Source: Gemmatimonadota bacterium (GTDB lineage: Bacteria; Latescibacterota; UBA2968; GCA-2709665). From it: 64,000 bases of DNA. How positions within the stretch are numbered: the stretch's first letter is position 1; the number at the start of each line of letters is the position of its first letter. The notes beneath the pieces are model-generated. The model was not told the origin of the DNA. It was given only the letters and a program-made list of their open reading frames with translations, and ran no database searches. The stretch lies in assembly GCA_028873695.1 (NCBI GenBank), contig JAPPNU010000008.1, forward strand, positions 233,299-297,298. The letters are read 5' to 3'. The translations under genes were made by a program, and so were the position numbers. Positions 43,195 to 52,638 of this stretch are shown here, piece after piece.

Positions 43195-45726
43195 ATGTCG
43201 AACGACGCATTACACGTTGTCCCTTTTTCCCGGCTGACGCTCTTCGGACTGGGCGATAAAGAGGCGTGTCTGTCCCGCGGAGCGCAAATCATCTCCCGGG
43301 TCCTGCGCCTGGTGGAAGCCAGGGAAGATTTCAGTTTCTCAATTGAGAACTTGGTCCATCTGAGCGCCTATCTCAGGTCGCATCCGGAGGAGACGGCGCG
43401 GGTCCGGGACGCGGTTTCCGGTGGGCGTTTGGAATTGGGGGCTGCCTGGACCCAGATGGATCACCGGCTGTCCGCCGGTGAAGACCTGGTGAGAAATCTG
43501 CTTTACGGAAAGGCCTTCGCCCGTGAGGCGCTTGGCGTGGACCCGAAGGCCGTGCACCTGGGTGACGGAGGAGGCACGACTTCGCAATATGTGCAGGTTG
43601 CCGTCAAGTGTGGAATCAGGTATGTCGTACTCACCGGAACCGGATGGAAGCAGCCCGTTCTGTTCCGCTGGCGGGGACCGGATGGTTCGCAGGCGTTCTG
43701 TTGGAACGCAACCGGGGGCGGCAGGTTGCTCTGGGAAGCGGTTCGTAGCGCGCCGCAGTCCAGGCGGCTCCGGAATGCGGAGATCGCGCGTCAGCGCGAG
43801 ATGCACGAGGGACGGTTGCCGCTGCATTGGGGAGGGCCGATGGTTCAGCCGTGCGTATCGGCCCTTGAAGAATTGCTGGAGTGGGCAGAGGACGAAGCGA
43901 TCCAGTTAAGGCTCGGGACGCCTTCGGGTCTGATCCCGCGGTCTCGGCCCGAAGAACGGCTGCCGGTGGTCGACGACGCGAATCCGCCCGCCGGAGCCCA
44001 TCTGGAACCGGCGTTCCCGGGAACCGCGCCCATGAACGACCCGGCAGTCTGCTGGCTGTCGCGTGCAGAGCAGATGTCGGCAATGGCGGAGATTGTCGCA
44101 GGGTTCAGGTATCCTCGCGCCGTTTTCGAAGCGGCGTGGTTGCGGCAGCTGGAGTCGACGTCGTACCGTTACGACGGTGCGGCATCAGCGGAGGGACTCG
44201 AGCGGAGACGGACCGACCAGCAGAATGTGATTGCGATGGCGTCAGGTATTGCGCGCGAGGCTGAACGGATGATCGCGGAACGGGTAACCCCCCGCGACGG
44301 TCCGGAAGGCCGGATGCCTATCGTCGTGTTCAACACGCTTTCGTGGCCGCGCACCGACCTGGTGGAAGTCCATGTCACGTTTTACGGGGCGGTCGAGGGG
44401 ACCGACTTTTCCCGTTACGAGACATATAAGCTTGTCGATGATTCCGGTCGAACGGTGCCGTTCCAGGAACTGGCCGGCAGACAGACCGAGACCGCCGAGG
44501 TGCGTCTGGTCTTCGCGGCCCGCCAGGTTCCGGCGAACGGATACGCCACCTATTATCTCGTTCCCGGCGCAACGGAAACGCAGCCGCTCGTGGGCATCCA
44601 GGCGCCGGAGTTGATGTCGCCGGGGCAGATGGCGCCGGAATTCCCTGAGCCCAGCTTCGTCCTTGAAGACGTCGAGGACCGCGTGTCCGAAGCATTCGGC
44701 GGCGTGCGGATCGCCCGCCGTTTCAGGACGGCTTACGCCGATCTCGAAGTTGACGAAATCACCGGACGCGTGCGCGTCTCGGGCCGGAACACGGGCGTTG
44801 TGCTGGTCGACGGGATCCATCTCATTGGCGCCGAGGACGCGCTGACCGACCGTTCCGCCGTCACCGGCAGGCGGTTCGAGATGGCGGTTGAACGCGTCGA
44901 TCTCGAAGAGAGCGGCGAGGTGCGGGCGACGCTGCTTGTGGCCGGGAAACTGCTGTCGTCTCCCTGTGAGATCAGGTACCGGGTTTACGGCGAACTGGAG
45001 AGGGTGGACGTGGACCTCCGGCTTCAATGGCGGGACCGAAATCCGGTACGGGTGCAGATGGTCTTCCCGGTAGCCGGCGGCACCATCCGGTACGGGACGC
45101 CTCACGGCCATCAGAAACTCCAGGAAGCCGGGTGCGAAAGCGATTCGCATGAAGCGCAGCGCATCTGTCAGGGATGGGTGGCCGTGGACGGACCCGAAAG
45201 CGGCTTCGTGATCGCTTCGGACCGGAAGGCGTTTCAGTTCGGCGCCGGAGAAGTACGCGGCGAGGTCCTGCATTCCGGCCTCGACCCTGCGTCGTATTCG
45301 TATAACGTCATCTGGCGCGGGTTCCCTGACGTGGTGACGTGCAGGTATTCCCTCCGGGCGTATCCGGGCGATTTCGCAAGGGGAAACGCATTTCAGGACG
45401 GTTGGAACCTCCATGAGGGGATGAACGCCAGCGTCGTGTATGACCTGGTATCGGAGAAGTCATTGCCGGATCGAATGCAGTTCGTCAGCCTCGACGGCCC
45501 GGGGATTGCATGTACGACGATTAAACAGGCGGAAGACGGCGAAGGACTCATCCTTCGCGCTTACGAAACCGTGGGCGACACCTGTGAAGCGCGGCTGGTC
45601 GCGTGCCGCAATATCGTCTCGCTTCACGAAACGGACTTGATGGAGCGCCGTGTTCGCGATCTGGACGCCGACGCCATCGGGTTCGCACCCTTCGAAATCA
45701 AGACCCTGCGGGTTGTGCTGAACTGA
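43195..45726 (+). CDS. GH38-like alpha-mannosidase family protein with altered active site
   Basis: About 843 residues; the start is uncertain (ATG 43195, or GTG 43180), with no good ribosome-binding site. The order follows glycoside hydrolase 38: GRLELGAAWTQMDHRLSAGE and LVRNLLYGKAFAREALGV, then LGDGGGTTSQYVQVAVKCGI, where D124 aligns with the nucleophile aspartate of PDSFGYS-type motifs, and the C-terminal MPIVVFNTLSWPRTDLVEVH. But the zinc-binding N-terminal motif (normally HTHLDxxW after VVP) reads VVPFSRLTLFG, so the metal His and Asp are missing. It may be inactive or use other chemistry. It opens a run of catabolic genes on the same strand. Confidence 0.78.
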   Translation: MSNDALHVVPFSRLTLFGLGDKEACLSRGAQIISRVLRLVEAREDFSFSIENLVHLSAYLRSHPEETARVRDAVSGGRLELGAAWTQMDHRLSAGEDLVRNLLYGKAFAREALGVDPKAVHLGDGGGTTSQYVQVAVKCGIRYVVLTGTGWKQPVLFRWRGPDGSQAFCWNATGGGRLLWEAVRSAPQSRRLRNAEIARQREMHEGRLPLHWGGPMVQPCVSALEELLEWAEDEAIQLRLGTPSGLIPRSRPEERLPVVDDANPPAGAHLEPAFPGTAPMNDPAVCWLSRAEQMSAMAEIVAGFRYPRAVFEAAWLRQLESTSYRYDGAASAEGLERRRTDQQNVIAMASGIAREAERMIAERVTPRDGPEGRMPIVVFNTLSWPRTDLVEVHVTFYGAVEGTDFSRYETYKLVDDSGRTVPFQELAGRQTETAEVRLVFAARQVPANGYATYYLVPGATETQPLVGIQAPELMSPGQMAPEFPEPSFVLEDVEDRVSEAFGGVRIARRFRTAYADLEVDEITGRVRVSGRNTGVVLVDGIHLIGAEDALTDRSAVTGRRFEMAVERVDLEESGEVRATLLVAGKLLSSPCEIRYRVYGELERVDVDLRLQWRDRNPVRVQMVFPVAGGTIRYGTPHGHQKLQEAGCESDSHEAQRICQGWVAVDGPESGFVIASDRKAFQFGAGEVRGEVLHSGLDPASYSYNVIWRGFPDVVTCRYSLRAYPGDFARGNAFQDGWNLHEGMNASVVYDLVSEKSLPDRMQFVSLDGPGIACTTIKQAEDGEGLILRAYETVGDTCEARLVACRNIVSLHETDLMERRVRDLDADAIGFAPFEIKTLRVVLN

Positions 45727-45844
45727 CGTCTTTCGATCAGGAGGCGTCACGGCTACCTTTTCCCGCCAGACCGGCAGGGTGCGGCGCATTTCCTGCCGGC
45801 GTACTTCCTGCTGTCCCCGCCTTAACACGGAGGAGGTGTTTCTC

Positions 45845-46573
45845 ATGGCGAACATCGAGGTGCAGGTACGTTATTACAAGGATTATCCCGGGGGCTACGA
45901 ATACGGTTACGAGGACCTGAAGCTGCCTTTTGAGCGATGCTGTTTTTTGCTGGTCGACGTGGATGGCGGCTATTCGTTCAAGGGTGAAAGAATGCCGCAT
46001 CCGACAACGCAGAACTTCATTGCACCCGCTCTCGAAGCGGCCAGGGCCGTAAGAATGAAAGTGGCGTACGTTCACAACGACCTGAGGCTGGTGGCCGATC
46101 CGGGATGCGTGGCGGGCCAGTTCTGGAGCCGAACCAAAGTGCCCAACGGCGACTTGATGGAGAGCTGGACCAAGCGGCCGGACTATGAGCCGGTCTACGT
46201 GGATTGCGTAGCGCCGCGCCCGGGCGAGCCGAATTTTCCCAAGTGGATGTGGAGCGGATTTCGCGATACGTTTCTCAACCAGAGGCTGCGTTCGTGGGGC
46301 ATCGAGAATCTGTTTGTGGTGGGCTACAGCCGCCGGGCTTGCCTGCACTACACGTGCGCGGAGGCGATGGGGCACAACTATCGCGTGATCCTCTTGCGTG
46401 ACTGTTCGAATCCGCCCGGAGAAATCGAGTTTCCGGATACCCTGGACGACAGCCTGCCCGAAGGCGGATGGGTGAACCGGATGATGCTGCGTCAGTTCGA
46501 GCACCTGATCGGTTTCACCACGACGTCGGCCGAGTTCGTGGCCTCGTGCAACAGACTGGAGAAAACCGCATGA
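45845..46573 (+). CDS. Isochorismatase-fold cysteine hydrolase
   Basis: It is 242 residues from ATG 45845 after GGAGGAGGTG. The catalytic aspartate is D38 (FLLVDVDGGY), a lysine is K133 before WSGFRDTFLNQRL, and the nucleophile cysteine is C166 in VVGYSRRACLHYT. These match the nicotinamidase/isochorismatase/N-carbamoyl hydrolase fold. Its stop overlaps the start of the enolase-family gene (ATGA), so the two act together, perhaps releasing an amine or carbamoyl group from a sugar-acid-like compound. Substrate unknown. Confidence 0.85.
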   Translation: MANIEVQVRYYKDYPGGYEYGYEDLKLPFERCCFLLVDVDGGYSFKGERMPHPTTQNFIAPALEAARAVRMKVAYVHNDLRLVADPGCVAGQFWSRTKVPNGDLMESWTKRPDYEPVYVDCVAPRPGEPNFPKWMWSGFRDTFLNQRLRSWGIENLFVVGYSRRACLHYTCAEAMGHNYRVILLRDCSNPPGEIEFPDTLDDSLPEGGWVNRMMLRQFEHLIGFTTTSAEFVASCNRLEKTA

Positions 46574-47691
46574 AGATCAGGGACATCGACTCGATTCTAA
46601 TCAACTCGCCGGGGCGGAAATGGACGATCGTGCGGGTTCACACGGACGAAGGCCTGTTGGGCCTGGGTGAGGCAACCTACTCGCAGAAAGAGCCGGTGGT
46701 GGTTTCGGCCCTCGAACATATGAAGCGGGAACTCGTGGGGGAAGACGCGTCGCGGATCGAGTACCTCTGGCACAAGATTTACAGAATTTCGTCGATCAGC
46801 GGGATCTGGCGGATGGTGGGTCCGGTCTGGATGAGCGCTCTGAGCGGAATAGACCAGGCCCTTTGGGACCTTAAGGGGAAGGCTGCGAACCTCCCGCTGG
46901 TGGAGTTGCTGGGAGGAAGATTCCGGGAGAGGGTACGGGTTTATACACATTTCGGCGGCGCGACGCCCGAAGCGGCGGCACGGCACGCCAGGTTCTGGGC
47001 GGACCGGGGTTACCGGGCCCTGAAGACCGGCGCGCGATCGAATACGGGGCGCCCCTTCGAATTCTACCTGGACGACGGCGCGCCGGACGAGACAGCGGCG
47101 TGTTTCGCTGCCGCCAGGGAAGCCGTCGGTCCGGACGTGGACCTTCTGGTAGACTGTCACGGGAGGTTTACGGTCGGCGGAGCCGTACGGCTGGCCCGCG
47201 CGCTGGAGCCCTATGGACTGTTCTGTTTCGAGGACCCGGTTCCTCCGGAAGATCTTTCCGCGTATCCGAAGGTGAGAAGCCAGACTTCCATTCCGATTAT
47301 GGGCAGCGAACGGCTGAACACCAAGACGCAGTACCGGCAGTTGCTGGAGCTGGATGGAATCGATATCGCGCAGCCGGACCTCATCTACGCGGGCGGGATA
47401 ACGGAGGTGAAGAAAATCGCGGCGATTGCCGATACCTATCATGTTCCGATTTCATTTCACAATACGAAGGGGCCCGTCGGTATTCTTGCGGCGGCGCATT
47501 TGCTCGCGTCCATCCCGAACGAAGCGCCGATGGAGTTTGTCACCGGAATCGAATGGCGCGATGAGATTCTGGTCGAACCTTTGAAAATCGAAGATGGCTG
47601 CCTGGTCGTGCCCGACGGACCCGGACTGGGGGTGGAATTGAACATGGAGGGCGTGGAGAAACACCGGTGGCGCGTGGGAGACCCCTATTGA
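46570..47691 (+). CDS. Enolase-superfamily sugar-acid dehydratase (galactonate dehydratase-like)
   Basis: It is 373 residues. The metal ligands are D195 (LLVDCHGRF), E221 (FCFEDPVPPED) and E247 (MGSERL); H297 in SFHNTKGPVG is the barrel general base candidate, and H197 in the DCHG motif is characteristic of the galactonate-dehydratase group. The N-terminal cap reads VRVHTDEGLLGLGEATYS. The start ATG 46570 overlaps the upstream gene. Likely dehydrates a sugar acid to a 2-keto-3-deoxy acid; the FAH-family gene 8 kb downstream could process such a product. Confidence 0.9.
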   Translation: MKIRDIDSILINSPGRKWTIVRVHTDEGLLGLGEATYSQKEPVVVSALEHMKRELVGEDASRIEYLWHKIYRISSISGIWRMVGPVWMSALSGIDQALWDLKGKAANLPLVELLGGRFRERVRVYTHFGGATPEAAARHARFWADRGYRALKTGARSNTGRPFEFYLDDGAPDETAACFAAAREAVGPDVDLLVDCHGRFTVGGAVRLARALEPYGLFCFEDPVPPEDLSAYPKVRSQTSIPIMGSERLNTKTQYRQLLELDGIDIAQPDLIYAGGITEVKKIAAIADTYHVPISFHNTKGPVGILAAAHLLASIPNEAPMEFVTGIEWRDEILVEPLKIEDGCLVVPDGPGLGVELNMEGVEKHRWRVGDPY

Positions 47692-47704
47692 ACGGGAGGC
47701 GGAT

Positions 47705-47741
47705 GCCGGCCGCCCCCGCGCCGGGCCCGGCGGCGGCCGGC
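47705..47741. terminator. Very GC-rich hairpin after the dehydratase gene
   Basis: Ten-base stem GCCGGCCGCC / GGCGGCCGGC around a GC-rich loop, 14 bases after the stop. There is no T-run; it may stabilise the transcript end or be a weak terminator. Confidence 0.4.
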
Positions 47742-47784
47742 TGCAGGAACCAGCGTTCAATTGCATTCCGGAAGCGTACAGACC

Positions 47785-49401
47785 ATGCTTGACGTTCTGA
47801 TCCGAAATGCCGGTGTCATCGACGGAACCGGTGCAGACGCCTTTGCCGGCGACGTGGGCATTGAAGGGGACAGCATCGCCGAAGTAGGGGACGTATCGGG
47901 CCCGGCCAGGGTTGAGATCGACGCCGCGGGGTTGACGGCGGCGCCCGGATTCATCGATATCCACACCCACTCGGACTACAGCCTGGTGATCGACGGGCGG
48001 GGCGAGAGTGCGCTCTATCAGGGCGTAACGACCCACGTGTGCGGAAACTGCGGTATTTCGGCATTTCCGGTGGGGGGTAACGGGTTCTATTTCGGCCCGT
48101 TCGACTCGGCTCGGCTGCGGTCTGAAGTCGCCGGGGACTGGGACTCCGCGGCCGGGTATTTCAACGCGCTGGAGCGGCAGGGGGTGGCCATCAATGCCGC
48201 GTTTTTTGTGGGCCATGGCGCGGTTCGGCACACGGTGATGGGGCAATCCGCCCGTCCGCCCGCGCGGCGCGAATTGGAGGAAATGAAAGCCCTGGTGGAT
48301 GCCCAGATGGCCGAGGGAGCGCTCGGGTTGTCCACCGGACTGACCTACATGCCCGGCAGCAGCGCGAAGACAGACGAAATCATCGAGCTGACGGCTGTGA
48401 TCGCCCCGTACGGCGGAATTTACGCAACCCATATGCGCAACTATACCGCATCGATTATGGAGGCATTGGAGGAAGCGATTCTGGTTGGAGCGGAGGCGGG
48501 CGTTCCGGTTCATGCCTCTCACATCACGCCGTGTCCGCCGGCGACCGGCTCAGCGGCCCTATTGCTGGAACGGATCGAACGCGCGCAAGCGGAGGGGCAG
48601 GACGTAACGGCGGAGACGGAGTTCTACGCGACCGGGTCCACGTCGCTCAAGTCGCTCCTGCCGCCGTGGGCGCTGGAGGGCGGAAACCGGAGGATGGTGG
48701 AACGATTGAAGGCGGCTCCGCAACGGCGTCGAATGTGGCGCGAGATTCAGAAAAGCGGGTCGGAACTCGGCGGGAGCACGAAGACGGTCCTGATGCAGCG
48801 CGGTCTCTGGAATAAACTCTGGCTGGGAAATTGCGCCGTGAACGCGTCTCTCACGGGCCGGACCTTCGCTGAAATCGGTCGCATTCGAAATACGCGCCCG
48901 TTCGACGCAATCTGCGACGTACTGATCGAGGAGGACGGCGCCGCCAGTTTTTACGGCGAGGACAAGACCGACGGGGACATCGACTGTCTCGCGCAGGGGA
49001 AATATTGCGGTGTGGGTTCGGATGGACTGGCGATGGCCAATACCGGTCCGCTGGCGGACGAAAGGGAACATCCCCGCTGTTACGGAGGTATGGCGTATCT
49101 GATCCGGACGTTGGTACGGGAACGGGGGGTGCTGTCCATTGAGTCACTTGTGCAAAAGCTGACGCGATTCCCGGCCGTGCGGATGGGGTTTGCGGACCGG
49201 GGTCTTGTTCAGGAAGGAAAAAAGGCGGACCTCGTCCTTTTCGATCCCGAAGGGATGCTGGACCGGGCGACAATTCAGAATCCCTGCCTCTATTCGGATG
49301 GGGTCCGCTGGCTTTTCGTCAACGGCGTCGCCGCGATCGAAGACGGCAGGACAACGGGAGCGAAAGGCGGCAGGGTGTTGCGCCGAGGGCTTTTCAGCTA
49401 G
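47785..49401 (+). CDS. N-acyl-D-amino-acid deacylase (D-aminoacylase family)
   Basis: Amidohydrolase of 538 residues. Metal motif DIHTHSDYSL (H60, H62), the CGNCG motif (C86, C89) conserved in D-aminoacylases, VHASHITP and the aspartate in GVGSDGLAMA. The C-terminal AERGLVQEGKKADLVLFDPE-like end (FADRGLVQEGKKADLVLFDP) is typical of amidohydrolases. ATG 47785 is chosen; a TTG at 47761 is in frame. Releases a D-amino acid from an N-acyl derivative or acts on a related amide. It fits the acylase context of the next gene. Confidence 0.9.
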   Translation: MLDVLIRNAGVIDGTGADAFAGDVGIEGDSIAEVGDVSGPARVEIDAAGLTAAPGFIDIHTHSDYSLVIDGRGESALYQGVTTHVCGNCGISAFPVGGNGFYFGPFDSARLRSEVAGDWDSAAGYFNALERQGVAINAAFFVGHGAVRHTVMGQSARPPARRELEEMKALVDAQMAEGALGLSTGLTYMPGSSAKTDEIIELTAVIAPYGGIYATHMRNYTASIMEALEEAILVGAEAGVPVHASHITPCPPATGSAALLLERIERAQAEGQDVTAETEFYATGSTSLKSLLPPWALEGGNRRMVERLKAAPQRRRMWREIQKSGSELGGSTKTVLMQRGLWNKLWLGNCAVNASLTGRTFAEIGRIRNTRPFDAICDVLIEEDGAASFYGEDKTDGDIDCLAQGKYCGVGSDGLAMANTGPLADEREHPRCYGGMAYLIRTLVRERGVLSIESLVQKLTRFPAVRMGFADRGLVQEGKKADLVLFDPEGMLDRATIQNPCLYSDGVRWLFVNGVAAIEDGRTTGAKGGRVLRRGLFS

Positions 49402-49415
49402 CCGACAATCCAGGT

Positions 49416-51773
49416 ATGCGATCAGGAAACGTCACGTCACGCGAAATCGAGCGGTTCCCGTCCACGGGCCGGAAGGACGCCCGCGGCCTCACCGAACCAG
49501 CGCCGTGGATTCGGCTCGTCGCAGGCGTCATGCTGGTCTTCGCCGCGCGAGCCGGCATTGCGGATGCCGCGGCGCCGGCCACCTTCCAGGATAGCGTGAG
49601 GATCCTCATTCCCGAGGTCCCGCTGGACTCGCTTCTTCAGCGGTACGGCGATTTGCTGTTCGTTCCGCCGGAAGGCAACGCCCGGATTCTGAGGGACCGC
49701 TACGGTGTACCGCATATATACGGTAAACGCGACGTCGACGTCGCGTTCGGTTTCGGCTACGCCCAGGCCCAGGATCACCTGGTTCCCATGTTGCTGAATT
49801 ACCGGGCGGCGGCGGGTACGGCGTCGGAAGTGCTTGGCGCCGGTCATCTGGACGGCGACGAGCGGGCGCTGCTCTGGCGAATCCGGAGCGTGGCCGTAGC
49901 GGGATACGGCGCGCTGCCCCCCGAAACCCGGAATCTGATCGGCGCATTTGCCGACGGCGTCAACCATTACATCGATGTCTACCGGGACGAGCTGCCGGAC
50001 TGGGTCGCCCACGTCGGCGGTACGGACGTCGTGGCGTTATCCCGCTGGCTGGTCATGTTATTTGCGGAGCAGGCGGGGCGGCCGGAACTGGCGAAGATAG
50101 GATTGACGCCATTCCTGGGTACCCGTTCGACGTCGAATACGTGGGTCCTTGGAGGGTCGCGGACCGCTGCCGGAATCCCTGTTTTCGGGATGGATCTGCA
50201 CCTGCCGTGGCGGGCGCCCTTTCAACCGTACGAGGCGCACCTCGTCAGCCGCGAGGGATTGGACGTGTCCGGGGTGACCCTGTTCGGAATACCGGTCATT
50301 CTGGCAGGCCACAACCGGCATATCGCGTGGTCGCTGGCGGCGAACGAGGCGGACGTCTTCGATCTTTACGAACTGAAGCTGGATCCGGCGAACCGGAAGC
50401 GGTATGTGTTTCAAAAGGAAAAGAGGCGCATGTCGTCGCGGCGCGTGCGGATCCGGGTCAGGGATCCTCGGGGCATCCGCGAGGTCGGGCGGGAGTTGCT
50501 CTATTCCCACTTCGGGCCGATCTACAAGGCCGGTGACGATCGGGCCTACGCGGGCAGGTGCAGCGCCGAAGAGGTCGTCAATGTCGTAGGGCAGTTATAT
50601 GCCGTAAATCGGGCCGGCGACCCGGACGCGTTCGAAAGCGCGTTACGTAAGCTCCAGCTTCCCATGTTCCACGTCCTGTACGGCGACGCGGCAGGACGGC
50701 TGTTGTACGTGTACAGTGCGCGCAGCCCGGTTCGAGCCGGCGAATTCGACTGGCGAAGTCCGGTCCCGGGCTGGATACCGGATACGGAGTGGCGCGGCAA
50801 TCTGGGGTACGAGCGGCTACCTCGAATCATGAATCCGCGCTCGGATTTCCTGCAGAACTGCAATGTCGCGCCCGAATTTGTAACCCACGACAGCGGGTTA
50901 AGGCAAACGGACTTCCCTCCATTCATGGGCTGGGGCGGGCTGGACGACCGCGGCCAGCGACTGCTGACCTGGTTGTCGGCCAACACGAAAGCCACGTTGC
51001 GACAGCTGAAGGAGTTGACCAGAGATCCGTACCTGATCGCGGCTGAGGAAACGAAGGGGTTCGTCTTCAGGGCGTACAATAGATCGTGGTGGGAGATCTA
51101 CGATCCTGACAGGCAGCTTGCGCATGCCGTGGAGCTTCTCAGGAGTTGGGACAACCGGGCGTCGGTCGAAAGCCGCGCCACGCTCCTGTTCTCGATCTGG
51201 AAGTCCAGGTTTACCGAGCTTGTCTCCGGCGTATTGCCCGAGCAGGCGAGTCGTGTGGCGGTTCTCGATAAACTTGCCCTCGAGGCGCTGAGAATGGCCG
51301 TGGAGCAGATGACGACAACCTACGGGCGGCTGGACGTGCCCTGGGGCGAAGTACACGTCATTGAGAGGGGCGGCAGTCCGTATCCGGTGGGCGGTTCCGC
51401 GCCGGGCACGCAGGCGTTGCATACCACGTGGTCGAAGCCGGGTGAGGACGGCCTGTACCGCGTCGACGGCGGATCGGCCTACACGATGGTTGTCGAACTG
51501 GCGGATACGCTCCGGTCCTGGAGCCTTCAGTCCCTCGGCAACAGTGAGAATCCCGAATCGGACAACCATCACGATCAGGCGGCGATGCAGGCGACCGGAG
51601 AACTGAAACGCTTCCGCCTGAGCCATGATGCGGTCCGTGCGGACCTGCGGTCGGTGGTCACCGTGCCGCTTGAGCCGGGGGACATCGACCGGGAGCAGTT
51701 TCGCATTCGCTGGAAATTGAAGTCGGCCTCGAAGGAGACGGCCGAACCGGAGCCTGAAGACGGAGGCGGTTGA
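49416..51773 (+). CDS. Penicillin acylase family N-terminal-nucleophile hydrolase
   Basis: It is 785 residues and exported: a hydrophobic segment at 32-52 (IRLVAGVMLVFAARAGIADA) follows a long polar lead. ILRDRYGVPHIYGKRDVDVA is the family N-terminal block. Self-cleavage is expected before S240 in STSNTWVLGG, which would be the nucleophile. The beta chain continues to a C-terminal AMQATGELKRFRLSHDAVR region, as in acyl-homoserine-lactone and beta-lactam acylases. Only 14 bases after the D-aminoacylase gene, so amide cleavage outside and inside the cell may be linked. Confidence 0.9.
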   Translation: MRSGNVTSREIERFPSTGRKDARGLTEPAPWIRLVAGVMLVFAARAGIADAAAPATFQDSVRILIPEVPLDSLLQRYGDLLFVPPEGNARILRDRYGVPHIYGKRDVDVAFGFGYAQAQDHLVPMLLNYRAAAGTASEVLGAGHLDGDERALLWRIRSVAVAGYGALPPETRNLIGAFADGVNHYIDVYRDELPDWVAHVGGTDVVALSRWLVMLFAEQAGRPELAKIGLTPFLGTRSTSNTWVLGGSRTAAGIPVFGMDLHLPWRAPFQPYEAHLVSREGLDVSGVTLFGIPVILAGHNRHIAWSLAANEADVFDLYELKLDPANRKRYVFQKEKRRMSSRRVRIRVRDPRGIREVGRELLYSHFGPIYKAGDDRAYAGRCSAEEVVNVVGQLYAVNRAGDPDAFESALRKLQLPMFHVLYGDAAGRLLYVYSARSPVRAGEFDWRSPVPGWIPDTEWRGNLGYERLPRIMNPRSDFLQNCNVAPEFVTHDSGLRQTDFPPFMGWGGLDDRGQRLLTWLSANTKATLRQLKELTRDPYLIAAEETKGFVFRAYNRSWWEIYDPDRQLAHAVELLRSWDNRASVESRATLLFSIWKSRFTELVSGVLPEQASRVAVLDKLALEALRMAVEQMTTTYGRLDVPWGEVHVIERGGSPYPVGGSAPGTQALHTTWSKPGEDGLYRVDGGSAYTMVVELADTLRSWSLQSLGNSENPESDNHHDQAAMQATGELKRFRLSHDAVRADLRSVVTVPLEPGDIDREQFRIRWKLKSASKETAEPEPEDGGG

Positions 51774-51776
51774 ATC

Positions 51777-52544
51777 GTGTTGCCCAGCATGCGCCTGGAG
51801 GACAAGGTCGTGATGGTAACGGGCGCCGGCTCCGGCATCGGCAGGGCCGTCGCCCTGGCGGTGGCCGAAGCCGGGGCGCATTGCGTGCCTTGCGAATTGC
51901 CGGAGCGAAACCGGGACGTGGAGGGCGTCTGCGCCGAAATCGAACGTCTGGAACGGCGGGCGCTGCCCGTATCCCTGCGTCTGCCGGACCTGGACAGCAT
52001 TGAACGGGCGGTTGAGAGAGCCGTGACCGAGATGGGGCGGATCGACGTGCTGGTGAACAACGCCGGCGTGAATATACCGAGAGACGCGCTGGAGGTTGAC
52101 GAAGCGGACTGGGACGCCGTGATGGACGTGAATCTGAAAGGGTTGTTCTTCATGTCCCAGCGCGCCGGTCGCAGGATGGTGAACGCCGGAGGCGGCAAGA
52201 TCGTCAATATCGCCTCGCAGAACGGCGTGATCGGGTACTATCGGCGCGCGGCCTACTGTTCCAGCAAAGCCGGTGTGGTGAATCTGACCCGCGTGCTGGC
52301 GCTCGAGTGGGCGCCCCACGGAATCACGGTAAACGCCGTGGGCCCCACGTTTATCCTGACGCCCCTGACGCAATCCACATTTGACGATCCGACGCTTCGG
52401 GAGGATCTGTTGAAGCGGATACCGCTGGGGCGGGTGGGACGGCCCGAAGACGTCGTGGGCGCCGTGGTTTTCCTTGCCAGCCCCGCCGCGGACCTGATCA
52501 CCGGGCATACGCTCCTGGTAGACGGAGGCTGGACGGCGGTCTAG
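51777..52544 (+). CDS. Short-chain dehydrogenase/reductase
   Basis: It is 255 residues, classical SDR. Cofactor motif TGAGSGIG at 15-22, NNAG at 94-97 and the triad S147, Y160, K164 (ASQNGVIGYYRRAAYCSSK). The C-terminal PLGRVGRPEDVVGAVVFLAS and GHTLLVDGGWTAV are typical. It starts at GTG 51777, three bases after the acylase stop with GGAGGCGG before it. Looks like gluconate-5-dehydrogenase or sorbitol-type enzymes; substrate unknown. Confidence 0.93.
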   Translation: MLPSMRLEDKVVMVTGAGSGIGRAVALAVAEAGAHCVPCELPERNRDVEGVCAEIERLERRALPVSLRLPDLDSIERAVERAVTEMGRIDVLVNNAGVNIPRDALEVDEADWDAVMDVNLKGLFFMSQRAGRRMVNAGGGKIVNIASQNGVIGYYRRAAYCSSKAGVVNLTRVLALEWAPHGITVNAVGPTFILTPLTQSTFDDPTLREDLLKRIPLGRVGRPEDVVGAVVFLASPAADLITGHTLLVDGGWTAV

Positions 52545-52638
52545 TATTCCGACGCCGACCCCGGACGGATCATACGGCATCGGGACCGGATCCTGCTGAA
52601 GTTGACGGAGGTTCTGGAAGCCGAAGAGGGCGTGACGA

